Assembly (NCBI RefSeq): GCF_001894865.1
Contig: NZ_BCXA01000022.1
Coordinates: 30,132-94,131, forward strand
Reading direction: 5' to 3'
Length of the DNA stretch: 64,000 nucleotides
Origin: Rhodococcus maanshanensis NBRC 100610
GTDB taxonomy: Bacteria > Actinomycetota > Actinomycetes > Mycobacteriales > Mycobacteriaceae
In this document: piece after piece, positions 20,051 to 29,114 of the stretch
How positions within the stretch are numbered: the stretch's first letter is position 1
Layout of the letters: each line of letters opens with the position of its first letter
The notes under the pieces: model-generated
Seen by the model: the letters and a program-made list of their open reading frames with translations, nothing else
Told to the model about the DNA's origin: nothing
The model's database searches: none
Translations under genes and position numbers: made by a program

Positions 20051-21799
20051 ATGACTTCCGCGCATCGATTCGAGGTCTGGGCACCGATCCCGCAGAAAGT
20101 TCAGCTGCATCTCGACGGGGAGCTGCATCCGATGTCGCGGGACGAAGACGGCTGGTGGCGCGCCGCGGTCCCCGCGAACCACGACAGCCGCTACGGCTTC
20201 GTCCTGGACGACGATCCCACCGTGTTGCCCGACCCACGCTCGCCGCGCCAACCCGACGGCGTGCACGCGCCCTCGCAACTGCACGAGGTGGACCCCGACG
20301 CCTGGACGGACCGCGACTGGACCGGACGCAGGCTCGCGGGCAGCGTCGCATACGAACTGCATATCGGAACCTTCACCCCCGAGGGCACCTTCGACGCCGC
20401 CATCGCACACCTGGACCACCTCGTGGACCTCGGAATCGGGTTCGTCGAGCTGATGCCGGTGAACGGTTTCAACGGCGAATACAACTGGGGCTACGACGGT
20501 GTCCTCTGGTACACCACGCACGAGCCGTACGGCGGGCCCGACGGCCTACAGCGCTTCGTCGACGCCTGCCACCGCCGCGGCCTCGGGGTGATCCTCGACG
20601 TCGTCTACAACCATCTCGGCCCGTCCGGCAACTACCTCGACCGATACGGGCCGTACCTCGCGGACACCGAGAACCCGTGGGGCGCAGCGGTCAACATCGC
20701 GGGCCCGTCCTCGGGCGAGGTGCGCCGTTACATCATCGACAACGCGCTGCGCTGGCTGCGCGAGTTCCACATCGACGGACTGCGCCTCGACGCCGTGCAC
20801 GCGCTGGTCGATCTGACCGCCACCCACCTCCTCGAAGACCTGGCCGTCGAAACCGAGACGCTGTCAACGCATCTGCGCAGGCCACTGACCCTGATCGCCG
20901 AGAGCGACCTCAACGATCCCGCCCTCATCGCGCCCCGGTCCGCGGGCGGCCACGGACTCGACGCGCAGTGGAACGACGACATCCACCATGCAGTGCACGC
21001 CGCGGTGTCCGGCGAACGGCAGGGGTACTACGGCGATTTCGGCTCGCTCCAGTGCCTCGCCACCACCCTGCGTCAGGGCTTCTTCCACGCGGGGACCTAT
21101 TCGACTTTCCGGGGCCGCACCCACGGCCGGCCGCTCGACGTCCGGCTGACGCCCGCCAGCTCACTGCTCGCGTACACCTGCACCCACGACCAGGTGGGCA
21201 ACCGCGCGACAGGTGATCGTCCTGGGCACTATCTGAACCAGGGCCAGCTGGCTGTTCGGGCGGCACTGGTGCTCGGCTCGCCCTACACGCCGATGCTGTT
21301 CATGGGCGAGGAATGGGGGGCCGGCACGCCCTTCCAGTTCTTCACATCCCATCCCGAACCAGAGCTCGCGGAGGCCACCGCGTCCGGCCGCAAACGCGAG
21401 TTCGCCGAGCACGGCTGGGCGGGCGACGCCATCCCCGACCCACAGGACCCGCAGACCTTCCTGCAGTCCAAGCTGGACTGGGACGAGATCGCCGCGCCCG
21501 AGCATCGGCGGCTTCTGGAGTGCTATCGCGGCCTGATCGCGTTGCGGGCCGCTCGATCCGACCTGACCGATCCGTGGCTCGAGCACCTGGTCGTCGACTA
21601 CGACGAGGACGATCGGTGGATCGTGCTGCACCGCGGCAGCATTCGGGTCGCCTGCAACCTCGGCCCGGACCCGGTGACCCTCCCGGTCGGCGGCCACCCC
21701 CTGCTGTGGTGGGAGCCGCCGACCCAGGACGCCACCGGGTCGGCGACCGTCGTCCCCGGCCATTCGTTCGCGATCCTCGACGCGGGGATCACCGACTAG
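20051..21799 (+). CDS. treZ: Malto-oligosyltrehalose trehalohydrolase
   Basis: A 582-residue GH13 enzyme that releases trehalose from maltooligosyl-trehalose made by TreY. An N-terminal CBM48-like domain is followed by the barrel. The catalytic residues are the Asp in DGLRLDAVHAL (about 243), the Glu in LIAESDLND (about 281) and the Asp in CTHDQVGNRA (about 376). The ATG at 20051 (MTSAHRFEVWAP) is chosen over an upstream in-frame ATG. A CATGCT hexamer 6 bases upstream could serve a leaderless start. Its stop TAG shares bases with the stop of the convergent MFS gene. Confidence 0.95.
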   Translation: MTSAHRFEVWAPIPQKVQLHLDGELHPMSRDEDGWWRAAVPANHDSRYGFVLDDDPTVLPDPRSPRQPDGVHAPSQLHEVDPDAWTDRDWTGRRLAGSVAYELHIGTFTPEGTFDAAIAHLDHLVDLGIGFVELMPVNGFNGEYNWGYDGVLWYTTHEPYGGPDGLQRFVDACHRRGLGVILDVVYNHLGPSGNYLDRYGPYLADTENPWGAAVNIAGPSSGEVRRYIIDNALRWLREFHIDGLRLDAVHALVDLTATHLLEDLAVETETLSTHLRRPLTLIAESDLNDPALIAPRSAGGHGLDAQWNDDIHHAVHAAVSGERQGYYGDFGSLQCLATTLRQGFFHAGTYSTFRGRTHGRPLDVRLTPASSLLAYTCTHDQVGNRATGDRPGHYLNQGQLAVRAALVLGSPYTPMLFMGEEWGAGTPFQFFTSHPEPELAEATASGRKREFAEHGWAGDAIPDPQDPQTFLQSKLDWDEIAAPEHRRLLECYRGLIALRAARSDLTDPWLEHLVVDYDEDDRWIVLHRGSIRVACNLGPDPVTLPVGGHPLLWWEPPTQDATGSATVVPGHSFAILDAGITD

Positions 21800-23322
21800 C
21801 GCGAGCGCATCATCCGGTACACCAGCACCGCATTGGCGAGCAGGATGATCGCGGTGGCCGCCGCCGCCACGTGCATGCCGCTGACGAAGGACAGGTGCGC
21901 GGAATCGAGCAGCTGCGCGCCGATCGCATCCGGTGCGGCCTTGGCCACGCCCACCGCGCCGCCAAGGGTTTCCTGTGCGGAGTGAGCGGCGTCCGCGCCG
22001 AGAGCCGACACATCGAGCCCCTTGCGGAAGATGGCCAGCACCACGCTGCCCAGGACCGCAACGCCCAGCGCGACACCGAGCTCGTACGCCGTCTCGGACA
22101 CCGCCGACGCGGCACCCGCCCGCTCCGGCTCCACGGCGCCGACAACCAGGTCGGAGGTCAGCGTCAGCGCGATGCCGACACCCGAGCCGATCAGCATGAA
22201 CGCGGCGATGAACAGTCCCGCGCCGCCGTCGGCGTGCAGCCACAGCATGGCCGCCGCACCGATCGAAGAGACCGCAAGGCCGATGCTGAGCACCACGCCC
22301 GGCTGCCAACGACGGACCAACCAGGCGGCCGTCAGCGAGAAGAGCACGCTCATGGCGGTGCCCGGCAGCATCAGCAGGCCGGCCTGCAGCGGCGTCTTAC
22401 CCAACACCAACTGCAGGTACTGCGAACCGAAGAACAGCACTCCGGACAGCGCGAACACCGAGAGCAGATTCGTCATCACCGCGGTCGAGAACGCGGGCCG
22501 CGCGAACAGGCTCAGGTCGAGCATCGGATCCGGGCGGGTGCGCTGCCGGTGGATGAAGGCCCATCCGGCGGCCGCGCCCACCGCGCCGATGACCGCGAGG
22601 GTCACGGTCGGACCGTGCACGACCGACTCCTTGACGGCGTACACCAGCGGAATCATCGCCAGCATCGACAGACCCGCGCTCACCAGGTCGAAGCGGCCCG
22701 GGTTCGGGTCCTTCGCCTCCGCGATCACCATCGGACCGACGATGATCAGCACCGCCATCACTGGGATGTTGATGAGGAAGACCGAGCCCCACCAGAAGTG
22801 TTCGAGCAGCCAGCCGCCCACCAGCGGGCCTGCCGCGGCGCCGCCACCGGCCATCGCGCCCCACACACCGATCGCGGTGGTCCGCTGATGCGGGTTGACG
22901 AAGATGGTGCGGATCAGGCCCAGCGTCGCGGGCATCAGCGTGGCGCCCGAGATGCCCTGCAGCACGCGGGCCGCGATCAGCATCTCCGGGCTCACCGACC
23001 AGGCCGCGATCATCGACGCGATGCCGAAGCCGGCGGCGCCGATGAGCAGCAGCCGACGCCTGCCGATCCGGTCGCCGAGGGTACCCATGGTGACGAGCAG
23101 TCCGGCGAGCACGAACGAGTAGACGTCGATGATCCACAGCAGCTGCGTGCTGCTCGGCTCGAGGTGCGCGCTGATGGACGGCATCGCCAGGTCCAGGACC
23201 GTCGCGTCGACCGAGATCAGCAGGACGGAGAGGGCGAGCACGACAAGACCGACCCAGTCACGGGCGCTCGCCCGCACCTCGGTCGGATCGATCGTCAGGT
23301 CCTTGCCCGCGATGACAGACAC
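21796..23322 (-). CDS. MFS drug exporter, DHA2 (14-helix) family
   Basis: A 508-residue proton-driven efflux protein. The N-terminal motif LDLAMPSISAHL and the loop GTLGDRIGRRRLLLIG are typical of the EmrB/QacA group. Hydrophobic segments continue through to the C-terminus (IILLANAVLVYRMM). The GTG at 23322 (MSVIAGKD) has GGGAG 7 bases upstream. A tetR-type gene is divergent, and one copy of a shared 20-base repeat lies 38 bases upstream. The substrate is unknown and is presumably a toxic cation or antibiotic. Confidence 0.92.
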   Translation of the reverse strand: MSVIAGKDLTIDPTEVRASARDWVGLVVLALSVLLISVDATVLDLAMPSISAHLEPSSTQLLWIIDVYSFVLAGLLVTMGTLGDRIGRRRLLLIGAAGFGIASMIAAWSVSPEMLIAARVLQGISGATLMPATLGLIRTIFVNPHQRTTAIGVWGAMAGGGAAAGPLVGGWLLEHFWWGSVFLINIPVMAVLIIVGPMVIAEAKDPNPGRFDLVSAGLSMLAMIPLVYAVKESVVHGPTVTLAVIGAVGAAAGWAFIHRQRTRPDPMLDLSLFARPAFSTAVMTNLLSVFALSGVLFFGSQYLQLVLGKTPLQAGLLMLPGTAMSVLFSLTAAWLVRRWQPGVVLSIGLAVSSIGAAAMLWLHADGGAGLFIAAFMLIGSGVGIALTLTSDLVVGAVEPERAGAASAVSETAYELGVALGVAVLGSVVLAIFRKGLDVSALGADAAHSAQETLGGAVGVAKAAPDAIGAQLLDSAHLSFVSGMHVAAAATAIILLANAVLVYRMMRSR

Positions 23323-23360
23323 GATTGACTCCCAATGAGTTGAAAATGAAAATTCGACTG

Positions 23361-23380
23361 AACCGTCCAGCCGGTACAGT
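23361..23380. promoter_or_regulatory. TetR operator copy 1 (MFS side)
   Basis: AACCGTCCAGCCGGTACAGT is repeated exactly at 23402-23421. Each contains an imperfect dyad (TACCG and CGGTT on the opposite strand, 6 bases apart), as expected for TetR-family operators. This copy lies 38 bases upstream of the MFS start. Confidence 0.72.
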
Positions 23381-23401
23381 CGCAAACACAGGCTAGCAGC
23401 C

Positions 23402-23421
23402 AACCGTCCAGCCGGTACAGT
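23402..23421. promoter_or_regulatory. TetR operator copy 2 (tetR side)
   Basis: This is an exact copy of 23361-23380, with starts 41 bases apart, about four helical turns. Its last six bases TACAGT are the probable -10 of the tetR gene, 7 bases before the GTG. Bound repressor would cover that promoter. Confidence 0.72.
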
Positions 23422-23428
23422 GATTCCC

Positions 23429-23953
23429 GTGACAGCGACACGCGACCGCATCCTCGACGCCCTGGAGCGACTACTGCTCGAACGCGGGCTCTCCCAGATC
23501 ACCCTCGAGGCGGTGGCCGCGGAGGCGGGCGTCTCCAAGGGCGGCCTGCTCTACCATTTCCGCAGCAAGGAGGCCCTGCTCGCGGGCATGGTCCGTCGCC
23601 TCGGCGAGCGCTCCGACCAGCAGCTCGCGGAAGCGGACACCTCGGTCTCCGAGTGGTACCTGCAGACGGTGGACGCCAACACCACCAACGAGCTCGCCCT
23701 ATTCCAGTCCACGATCGCCGCGCTGCGCACGGTGGACGGCAAGCCGGGCGAGATCCAGCAGGCCGTGATCGACATGATGCGGTCCTGGGACGAGGGACTC
23801 CGCGCGGAGTTCGACGACCCAGTCCAGGCCGAGATCGTGCGGCTCGTCGGCGACGGCATCTACCTCGCAGCACTCCTGGGCCTGCCCCAGCCCGACCCCG
23901 AGCTGTATCGCAAGGTCGTGGACCGGCTACTGGGTCGAGAGAGGGCCGAGTAA
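23429..23953 (+). CDS. TetR-family repressor of the divergent exporter
   Basis: About 174 residues. The N-terminal HTH spans roughly residues 4-50 (ITLEAVAAEAGVSKGGLLYH followed by FRSKEALL). The variable C-terminal ligand domain ends ELYRKVVDRLLGRERAE. The GTG at 23429 (MTATRDRILDA) is preferred because TACAGT lies 7 bases upstream, suggesting a leaderless mRNA; a GTG at 23420 would add three residues but would lie inside that hexamer. Identical 20-base repeats in the intergenic region are likely operators for it and the MFS gene. The inducer is probably a substrate of the pump (inference). Confidence 0.9.
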   Translation: MTATRDRILDALERLLLERGLSQITLEAVAAEAGVSKGGLLYHFRSKEALLAGMVRRLGERSDQQLAEADTSVSEWYLQTVDANTTNELALFQSTIAALRTVDGKPGEIQQAVIDMMRSWDEGLRAEFDDPVQAEIVRLVGDGIYLAALLGLPQPDPELYRKVVDRLLGRERAE

Positions 23954-24085
23954 CCGACGCGTTGCCACGACGATTCACAGAGTTTCGCGAACTCGACAGC
24001 GGGTAGTACGAAACCGCCACGAAAAAACCAGACCGGTCGGTACCGTCTCAGCGGATTGCACCTTCATAGACAGGAAGTTCTTCGC

Positions 24086-25117
24086 ATGACGCGTACCAGC
24101 CGGCTCCTTGCCGGAACGATGGCGGCCCTCGCGGCGGCCACCTGCTTGACCGTGAGTACAGCCGCGGGTACGGCCGCCGCTGACCCGTCGCCGGCCGCAG
24201 GACATGTCGCCTACCCCGGCATGAACATCGACTTCGACAACCAGATCGACTACCCGGGGGAAGCCTGCACACTTGGGGCGCTCGGCACCGACTCCGCCGG
24301 CCGAAAGATCGGCATCACCGCCGGGCACTGCAATCCCTGGAACAACGACGCAGTTCCCCCGGAGGGTTTTGGGCCAGTACCGATCAACAAGGGTGCCCCG
24401 CGCGGCGTCGAGGTCGCTGGCAACGATCATCCCGTCTACGATCGGCGCCTGCTCGAGGTTTCGAAGTCCGCCGGCATTCCGCCGAATCCGTTGTCCAACC
24501 CCTCGATCGGGCAGATCCGGTGGGTGGACCCCCACGTCTGCCAACAGGGCGAGACAGGCCCGGGCGGACTTGGTTGCCTCGCCGGCTATGGCGAAACCAG
24601 CGCGAACAGCCGCACCGACTACATGATCATCGAGTTCGATCCGGCGGTCGAGCTGTGGAGCGGGGTGTACAACAAGAACGGCCAGCCCGTTCAGGCACCC
24701 GGAGGGGGCCTCTTCAAGGTCAACTCGATCTACAGCGACGCCAGCGGGGCACCGGCCCTGCCGCCGGTGAGTAGTCAGATCGTGACCTTCGGCGCAAAGT
24801 CCGACCGCACGCCCAATCCTGGGCCTTTCGGGATGGCAAATGAAGTCGCGCCCAGCGAAGGGTCGGTCCACTCGTACATCGCGCCCGGCATGATCCGAAC
24901 CAGGGCAGGATCCCAGCCCGGCGACTCCGGCGGACCGGTTATCGCCAGGGGCACCAACAAGTGGGTCGCAATCATCACGGCGACCCCGTATCAGTGGTAC
25001 CAACCGCCCCAGCACGTGGTCACCTCCGCCAAGAACATCCTCGACGCCATCAACGACCCCAACCGTCCCGGCACCATCGGTAGGGGCTTCACCATCACCA
25101 ACAACCCCAACAGCTGA
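24086..25117 (+). CDS. Secreted chymotrypsin-like serine protease, copy 1
   Basis: 343 residues with a Sec signal peptide (hydrophobic core about 8-28, likely cleavage after TAAA near residue 32). The triad is His81 in ITAGHC, Asp178 in SRTDYM and Ser281 in GDSGGPV, the order of S1 peptidases. Cys61/Cys82 and Cys152/Cys164 could form disulfides. AGGAAG lies 8 bases before the chosen ATG; a TTG at 24056 is possible. The gene is paralogous to 25524-26558; SAKNILDAIND and GRKIGITAGH are near-identical blocks. The substrate is unknown. Confidence 0.88.
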   Translation: MTRTSRLLAGTMAALAAATCLTVSTAAGTAAADPSPAAGHVAYPGMNIDFDNQIDYPGEACTLGALGTDSAGRKIGITAGHCNPWNNDAVPPEGFGPVPINKGAPRGVEVAGNDHPVYDRRLLEVSKSAGIPPNPLSNPSIGQIRWVDPHVCQQGETGPGGLGCLAGYGETSANSRTDYMIIEFDPAVELWSGVYNKNGQPVQAPGGGLFKVNSIYSDASGAPALPPVSSQIVTFGAKSDRTPNPGPFGMANEVAPSEGSVHSYIAPGMIRTRAGSQPGDSGGPVIARGTNKWVAIITATPYQWYQPPQHVVTSAKNILDAINDPNRPGTIGRGFTITNNPNS

Positions 25118-25128
25118 CACCTCACCGC

Positions 25129-25167
25129 CGAAAGCCCCGCGATCCGCTCCGGATCGCGCGGCTTTCG
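25129..25167. terminator. Hairpin after protease copy 1
   Basis: Outer arms CGAAAGCC and GGCTTTCG and inner arms GCGATCC and GGATCGC form a long stem just after the protease stop. The same structure, with small changes, follows protease copy 2 at 26600-26630, so it belongs to the duplicated unit. Confidence 0.75.
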
Positions 25168-25170
25168 CCC

Positions 25171-25352
25171 ATGTCTTCGTTGCGACTTCCGCCTCACCCT
25201 AGAGCGCGGGATGTCCCGGGTCAGGTTTCGGCCGAGGATGAAGTCCGGCTGTCGCAGCCACATGACCAGCATCAGCACCGCGCCAAGCAGCAACACACCG
25301 AAGCCCATGGCCATTGTCGTGGTCCACGCACTCCCCACCGAGATCAGGTCGT
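25171..25352 (-). pseudogene. Dead copy of the 3' end of the APC permease gene
   Basis: On the minus strand this stretch encodes MGFGVLLLGAVLMLVM, then LRQPDF and LTRD, which are the C-terminal residues of the permease at 26636-28186 with few changes. Nucleotide matching to 26638-26780 is extensive. It differs by a one-base deletion (near 25210) that shifts the end, and about 50 bases are missing before a further match (25325-25352 to 26824-26850). There is no promoter or start. It is the relic of a tandem duplication of the unit protease, hairpin and permease end. No function is expected. Confidence 0.85.
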
Positions 25353-25523
25353 CGACCGCCCGACGATCCCAAGGGATCTCCGGCGAAACCCCTCCACCCA
25401 ACGAGACCGATCAGTACGCTTCGCGAGGCGCACAGAAATGGTTGCGAAGGCGAACGGATTGCCCGAAACGATACACAGGGCACCTGATCCGCGAAACATG
25501 CTCGGAAAGAAGGGAACACCCAT

Positions 25524-26558
25524 ATGAGGCGTACCACCCGGTACCTGATCGGACTGGTCGCCGCGGTTGCGCTGATCTCGGGATTGACGACGGGGGTCGC
25601 GGCGGCCGAGCCGGCACCGAGCCCCAAGACAATCGGTCCGGGGGCGGGTCTGATCTTCGTCAACGAGTACGGCAAAGGGAAATGCACCCTCGGCGCAGCA
25701 GGCACCGATGCCGCCGGGCGCAAGGTCGGCATCACCGCGGGCCACTGCCGGATCGAGGAGAAGGTCGACCCGCAAGACATCTGCAAGACGATCAAATCCG
25801 ACCCAGTGAAGGAACCCTGGTATCAACCCAAGTTCTGGGGACCGGCCGAAGGCGTGCACGTCCTCGGCAACGAGTACCCGGTCTGGGACTGGCGAGACAT
25901 CCTGGACAACACCTGGGACGCCGCCGCCGAGAACTTCGGACTGCTCCCGGCCCGTATGGAGGCTGCCCCCATCGGCTGGATCCGCTGGGTCAGCAAGGGC
26001 AGCAACGACTGCAGCGTCTCCACCACAACCGATTACATGGTCATCGAGTTCGCGCCGCACGTCCAGCTCACCAGCAGGGTGACGGACAAAGTCGGCAACG
26101 GGGTGCGCAGCACACTGGGTGGGCGTCCGTTCACGATCAACTCGATCCACAGCGACTCCGAAGGGCGGCCGGCACTCCCGTTGCCCATTCTCGACTACGT
26201 CGAGACCTTCGGCGCGATGTCCGACCGAAAGCCCGGGACCCTCTTCCCACCCGAGGAGACCTTCGCGCAGGCGCCCAGCTACGGGCTGGTCACCGGGGTC
26301 GACAACGGTCTCATCCGGTCGTACGCGGGCTTCCGCAAGGGCGACTCAGGCGGACCCGCCGTCATTCGCGGCACCAGCAGGTGGGTTGGGATCATCAGCC
26401 GAATCGACGTCAACAATGCCCCGTTTGTCATCACCTCGGCCAAGAACATCCTGGCCGACCTGAACCCGCGGAACATCACCGGCAGCGGCTTCACTCCGGT
26501 GGATGACGAGAGCACCGCGCCACCCGAGTACCCCGCCTGCTCTGGCTCACTGTGCTGA
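25524..26558 (+). CDS. Secreted chymotrypsin-like serine protease, copy 2
   Basis: 344 residues with a Sec signal peptide (core about 7-25, likely cut after VAAA near 28). The triad is His74 in ITAGHC, an Asp in TTTDYM (about 169) and a Ser in GDSGGPA (about 275). It parallels copy 1 but has a larger insert after the histidine loop (about 80-120) and a C-terminal extension with two cysteines (PACSGSLC). GAAGGGA lies 10 bases before the ATG. The 170 bases upstream after the permease relic show nothing else recognisable. Divergence between the copies suggests separate substrates (inference). Confidence 0.88.
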   Translation: MRRTTRYLIGLVAAVALISGLTTGVAAAEPAPSPKTIGPGAGLIFVNEYGKGKCTLGAAGTDAAGRKVGITAGHCRIEEKVDPQDICKTIKSDPVKEPWYQPKFWGPAEGVHVLGNEYPVWDWRDILDNTWDAAAENFGLLPARMEAAPIGWIRWVSKGSNDCSVSTTTDYMVIEFAPHVQLTSRVTDKVGNGVRSTLGGRPFTINSIHSDSEGRPALPLPILDYVETFGAMSDRKPGTLFPPEETFAQAPSYGLVTGVDNGLIRSYAGFRKGDSGGPAVIRGTSRWVGIISRIDVNNAPFVITSAKNILADLNPRNITGSGFTPVDDESTAPPEYPACSGSLC

Positions 26559-26599
26559 CTCGAACTGTCGCCTGAGGCGAGCCACACCGAAGACCCGAG

Positions 26600-26630
26600 A
26601 GCCCCGCGATCCACGCCGGATCGCGGGGCT
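26600..26630. terminator. Bidirectional terminator between protease and permease
   Basis: Perfect 13-base arms AGCCCCGCGATCC and GGATCGCGGGGCT around ACGCC, followed by TTTCG. It lies between convergent genes ending at 26558 (+) and 26636 (-). Its homologue at 25129-25167 follows protease copy 1. Confidence 0.82.
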
Positions 26631-26635
26631 TTCGC

Positions 26636-28186
26636 CTATGTCTTCGCCGCGACGTCCGCCTCGCCCGAGAGCGCAGGGGTGTCCCGGGTCAGGGTTCGGC
26701 CGAGGAAGAAGTCCGGCTGACGCAGCCGCATGACCAGCATCAGCACCGCGCCCAGCAGCAGCACACCGAAGCCCATGAAGAACACCAGGCCGATGCCGCC
26801 GATCGACGCGCCGCTGCCGTTGTCCGGGTTCATGCTCTCCCCCACCGAGATCACGAACACCGTCGCCAGCATGATGCCGCCGATGAGCGGGAACAGGAAC
26901 TTGAACACGACGTTCCTGGCACTGGTGAAGAGCTCGTGCCGGAAGTACCAGACGCATGCGAACGCCGTGATGCCGTAGTACCAGCAGATCATGATCCCCA
27001 GCGCGGCAATGGTGTCCAGCAACGCCCGCTCCGACAGCAACGAGACGACCGTGTAGAACACCCCCGTCACCACGCCCGCCACCACCGTCGCATAAGTAGG
27101 GACAAGGAACCGCGGGTTCACCTCTGCGAGCTTGCGCGGAAACGCCCCGTACGCGCCCATCGCCAGCATCGTCCGGGCGGCGGGGAGGAACGTCGTCTGC
27201 AGGCTGGCGATCGAAGAGGCGAACACGGCCAGGAACAGCAGCAGGCCCGCCCAGTGGCCGAGCACCGGTTCGGCCAGCGCACCGAAGACGTTCTCGGAGT
27301 TGTCCGGATTGCCGAGACCGAGACCGTCCTCGCCCACCCCCGCGTACATCATCACCGCGACGGCCACCAGCAGGTAGGTCACCAGGATCGACACGACGCA
27401 CAACAGTCCCGCCCGGCCGGGGGTCTTCGTCGGATCCTTCGACTCCTCGCCGAGGGTGAGGCAGGTGTCCCATCCCCAGAAGGCGAAGATCGAGCCGGTC
27501 ACCCCCACTACGAACGCGCCGAGCGCGAGCCCGGTGAACGGGTTGAACCAGGACGGATCGAACTCCAGACCGGCGGGCGCCGAACCCGAGGCCACCCGCA
27601 CGAACGCGGTGATCACGAAGACCAGGAGCACCACCATCTGAAAGCCGACCAGCACGAACTGGATTCGCTGACTGGTGGTGATGCCTCGGCCCGATATCCA
27701 AGTCGCTATCGCGAGGAAGGCGAGGGTGGTGGCGATGTTCACGGCCTTGTGGTCTGCCAGGTCCCCGATCGACGGTTGGTCGAAGACGCGGGCCAGGAAC
27801 AGGTAGAAGAACTCCACCGCGATCGCGGCCAGGTTGGAGAGCACGATGATGGTGGCCATCACCATGCCCCACCCGCACATCCAGCCCACGTACGGCCCGA
27901 ATGCCTTGGTTGACCAGGTGAACGACGCACCGCAGTCGGGCGATTCCGCATTGAGCTCCCGGTACGCGTACGCGGTGAGGAACATCGGGATGAAGCCGGC
28001 GATGAAGATGGCGGGCATCTTCAGGCCCACCGCGGCCACGATCAGGCCGATGCTCGCGGTGAGGGTGTACCCGGGTGCCACACAGGAGATCCCGATGACC
28101 GCCCCCGAGAAGGTGCCGATCTTGCCCGGCGCCAGCCCCTTGGAGACCAGGCCACCCGACGCGGGACGATCCGCTTGACCGGTCAT
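26636..28186 (-). CDS. APC-family amino acid/amine permease
   Basis: A 516-residue inner-membrane transporter with about twelve hydrophobic segments. The first-helix block GAVIGISCVAPGYTLTASIG and FWGWDTCLTLGEESKDP are typical of APC-superfamily carriers for amino acids or polyamines. An AGGAGGT site 9 bases upstream overlaps the end of the universal stress gene, so the two are coupled. It is the last gene of the amine-catabolism cluster, which suggests uptake of putrescine, GABA or another amine (inference). Its 3' end exists a second time as a relic at 25171-25352. Confidence 0.92.
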   Translation of the reverse strand: MTGQADRPASGGLVSKGLAPGKIGTFSGAVIGISCVAPGYTLTASIGLIVAAVGLKMPAIFIAGFIPMFLTAYAYRELNAESPDCGASFTWSTKAFGPYVGWMCGWGMVMATIIVLSNLAAIAVEFFYLFLARVFDQPSIGDLADHKAVNIATTLAFLAIATWISGRGITTSQRIQFVLVGFQMVVLLVFVITAFVRVASGSAPAGLEFDPSWFNPFTGLALGAFVVGVTGSIFAFWGWDTCLTLGEESKDPTKTPGRAGLLCVVSILVTYLLVAVAVMMYAGVGEDGLGLGNPDNSENVFGALAEPVLGHWAGLLLFLAVFASSIASLQTTFLPAARTMLAMGAYGAFPRKLAEVNPRFLVPTYATVVAGVVTGVFYTVVSLLSERALLDTIAALGIMICWYYGITAFACVWYFRHELFTSARNVVFKFLFPLIGGIMLATVFVISVGESMNPDNGSGASIGGIGLVFFMGFGVLLLGAVLMLVMRLRQPDFFLGRTLTRDTPALSGEADVAAKT

Positions 28187-28191
28187 GGTCG

Positions 28192-29064
28192 TCAGACCTC
28201 CTCTTTCGGCACGACGATCATCGGAACCGGAACCACCCGGAGCATCTTGGACACCGTCGATCCGAGGAAGAGGTGACGCGGGCGGGCAAGGCGGCTGGAA
28301 CCGACCATGATCAGATCCCCGTCGCTCCACTCCAACTTGCTCACCGCCGATTCGACGTTCGCACCGTCCGCGATCTCCGACTCGACCGCGATGTCCTCGG
28401 GCAGACCGGATCTCGCGGACTCGAGGACCTCGGCCGCGTGCGCGATGGCCCGTTGGCGGGCCGACTCCGGTGTGTCCGAGCGCATGCGACGGGACATGTC
28501 GAGTGGCACAAGGGACACCAGCCGCAGCGGGGCCATCGCCCGCCTGCTCACCCCCACCGCCTCGCGCAACAGCAGACCGGCCCCCGCGCGGGTGCCGAGC
28601 GCGCAGGTGACGCTGCGGATCTTCTCCGCGGTCGAATGCCTCATGCCCCGTGGTGCGAGCGCCATCGACAGGTGCGCACAGTGCAACAGTTCGCCGGTGA
28701 CCGAGCCGATCGAGTGCCGCCCAAGCAGTCCGTCCCCTGAGGCCCCGATGACGATCATCTCCGCGTCGAGTTCGTCGGCGATGTCGAGCAACCCCTGGGC
28801 GAAGGACTCGTTGGAGCGCAGGTGGGTCCGAACGACGACGTCGTCGGGAACGGTGGCTCGCGCCTCCACCAGCCATTCCACCGCCTGATCGGAGAGCAAC
28901 TCCTCGTAGGCCGAGTCGACGGGGATCCTCGTCGGCACCGGCTCCTCGTCGGGTAGCACCAGGCAGATGTCGATCTCGGCGCCGAGGCTGCGGGCCAGCA
29001 GAACGCCGAGCGCGAGACCGTCCGCGCCGCTGGGAGTTGCGAGATACCCCACTACCAATCGCAT
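28192..29064 (-). CDS. Universal stress protein with two UspA domains
   Basis: About 290 residues in two tandem Usp domains. The first ends with the ATP-binding type motif VIGASGDGLLGRHSIGSVTG and the second with MVGSSRLARPRHLFLGSTVS, both G2xG9xGS/T-like. The ATG at 29064 (MRLVVGY) is preferred; a TTG at 29073 would add three residues. It lies between the copper amine oxidase and the permease on one strand, with the permease ribosome site formed by its last codons. Pairing of a Usp domain protein with an APC carrier is common in actinobacteria. The role is unknown. Confidence 0.88.
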   Translation of the reverse strand: MRLVVGYLATPSGADGLALGVLLARSLGAEIDICLVLPDEEPVPTRIPVDSAYEELLSDQAVEWLVEARATVPDDVVVRTHLRSNESFAQGLLDIADELDAEMIVIGASGDGLLGRHSIGSVTGELLHCAHLSMALAPRGMRHSTAEKIRSVTCALGTRAGAGLLLREAVGVSRRAMAPLRLVSLVPLDMSRRMRSDTPESARQRAIAHAAEVLESARSGLPEDIAVESEIADGANVESAVSKLEWSDGDLIMVGSSRLARPRHLFLGSTVSKMLRVVPVPMIVVPKEEV

Positions 29065-29114
29065 GTCGGCCAACCAATCGTCGGTGAGCGGTCAGGAACT
29101 TCAGCGGTCCACGA

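Noticed and set aside
25353..25523. A gene between the permease relic and protease copy 2
   Set aside because: Short frames exist but are interrupted or overlap the relic. Only the ribosome site of protease copy 2 is meaningful.
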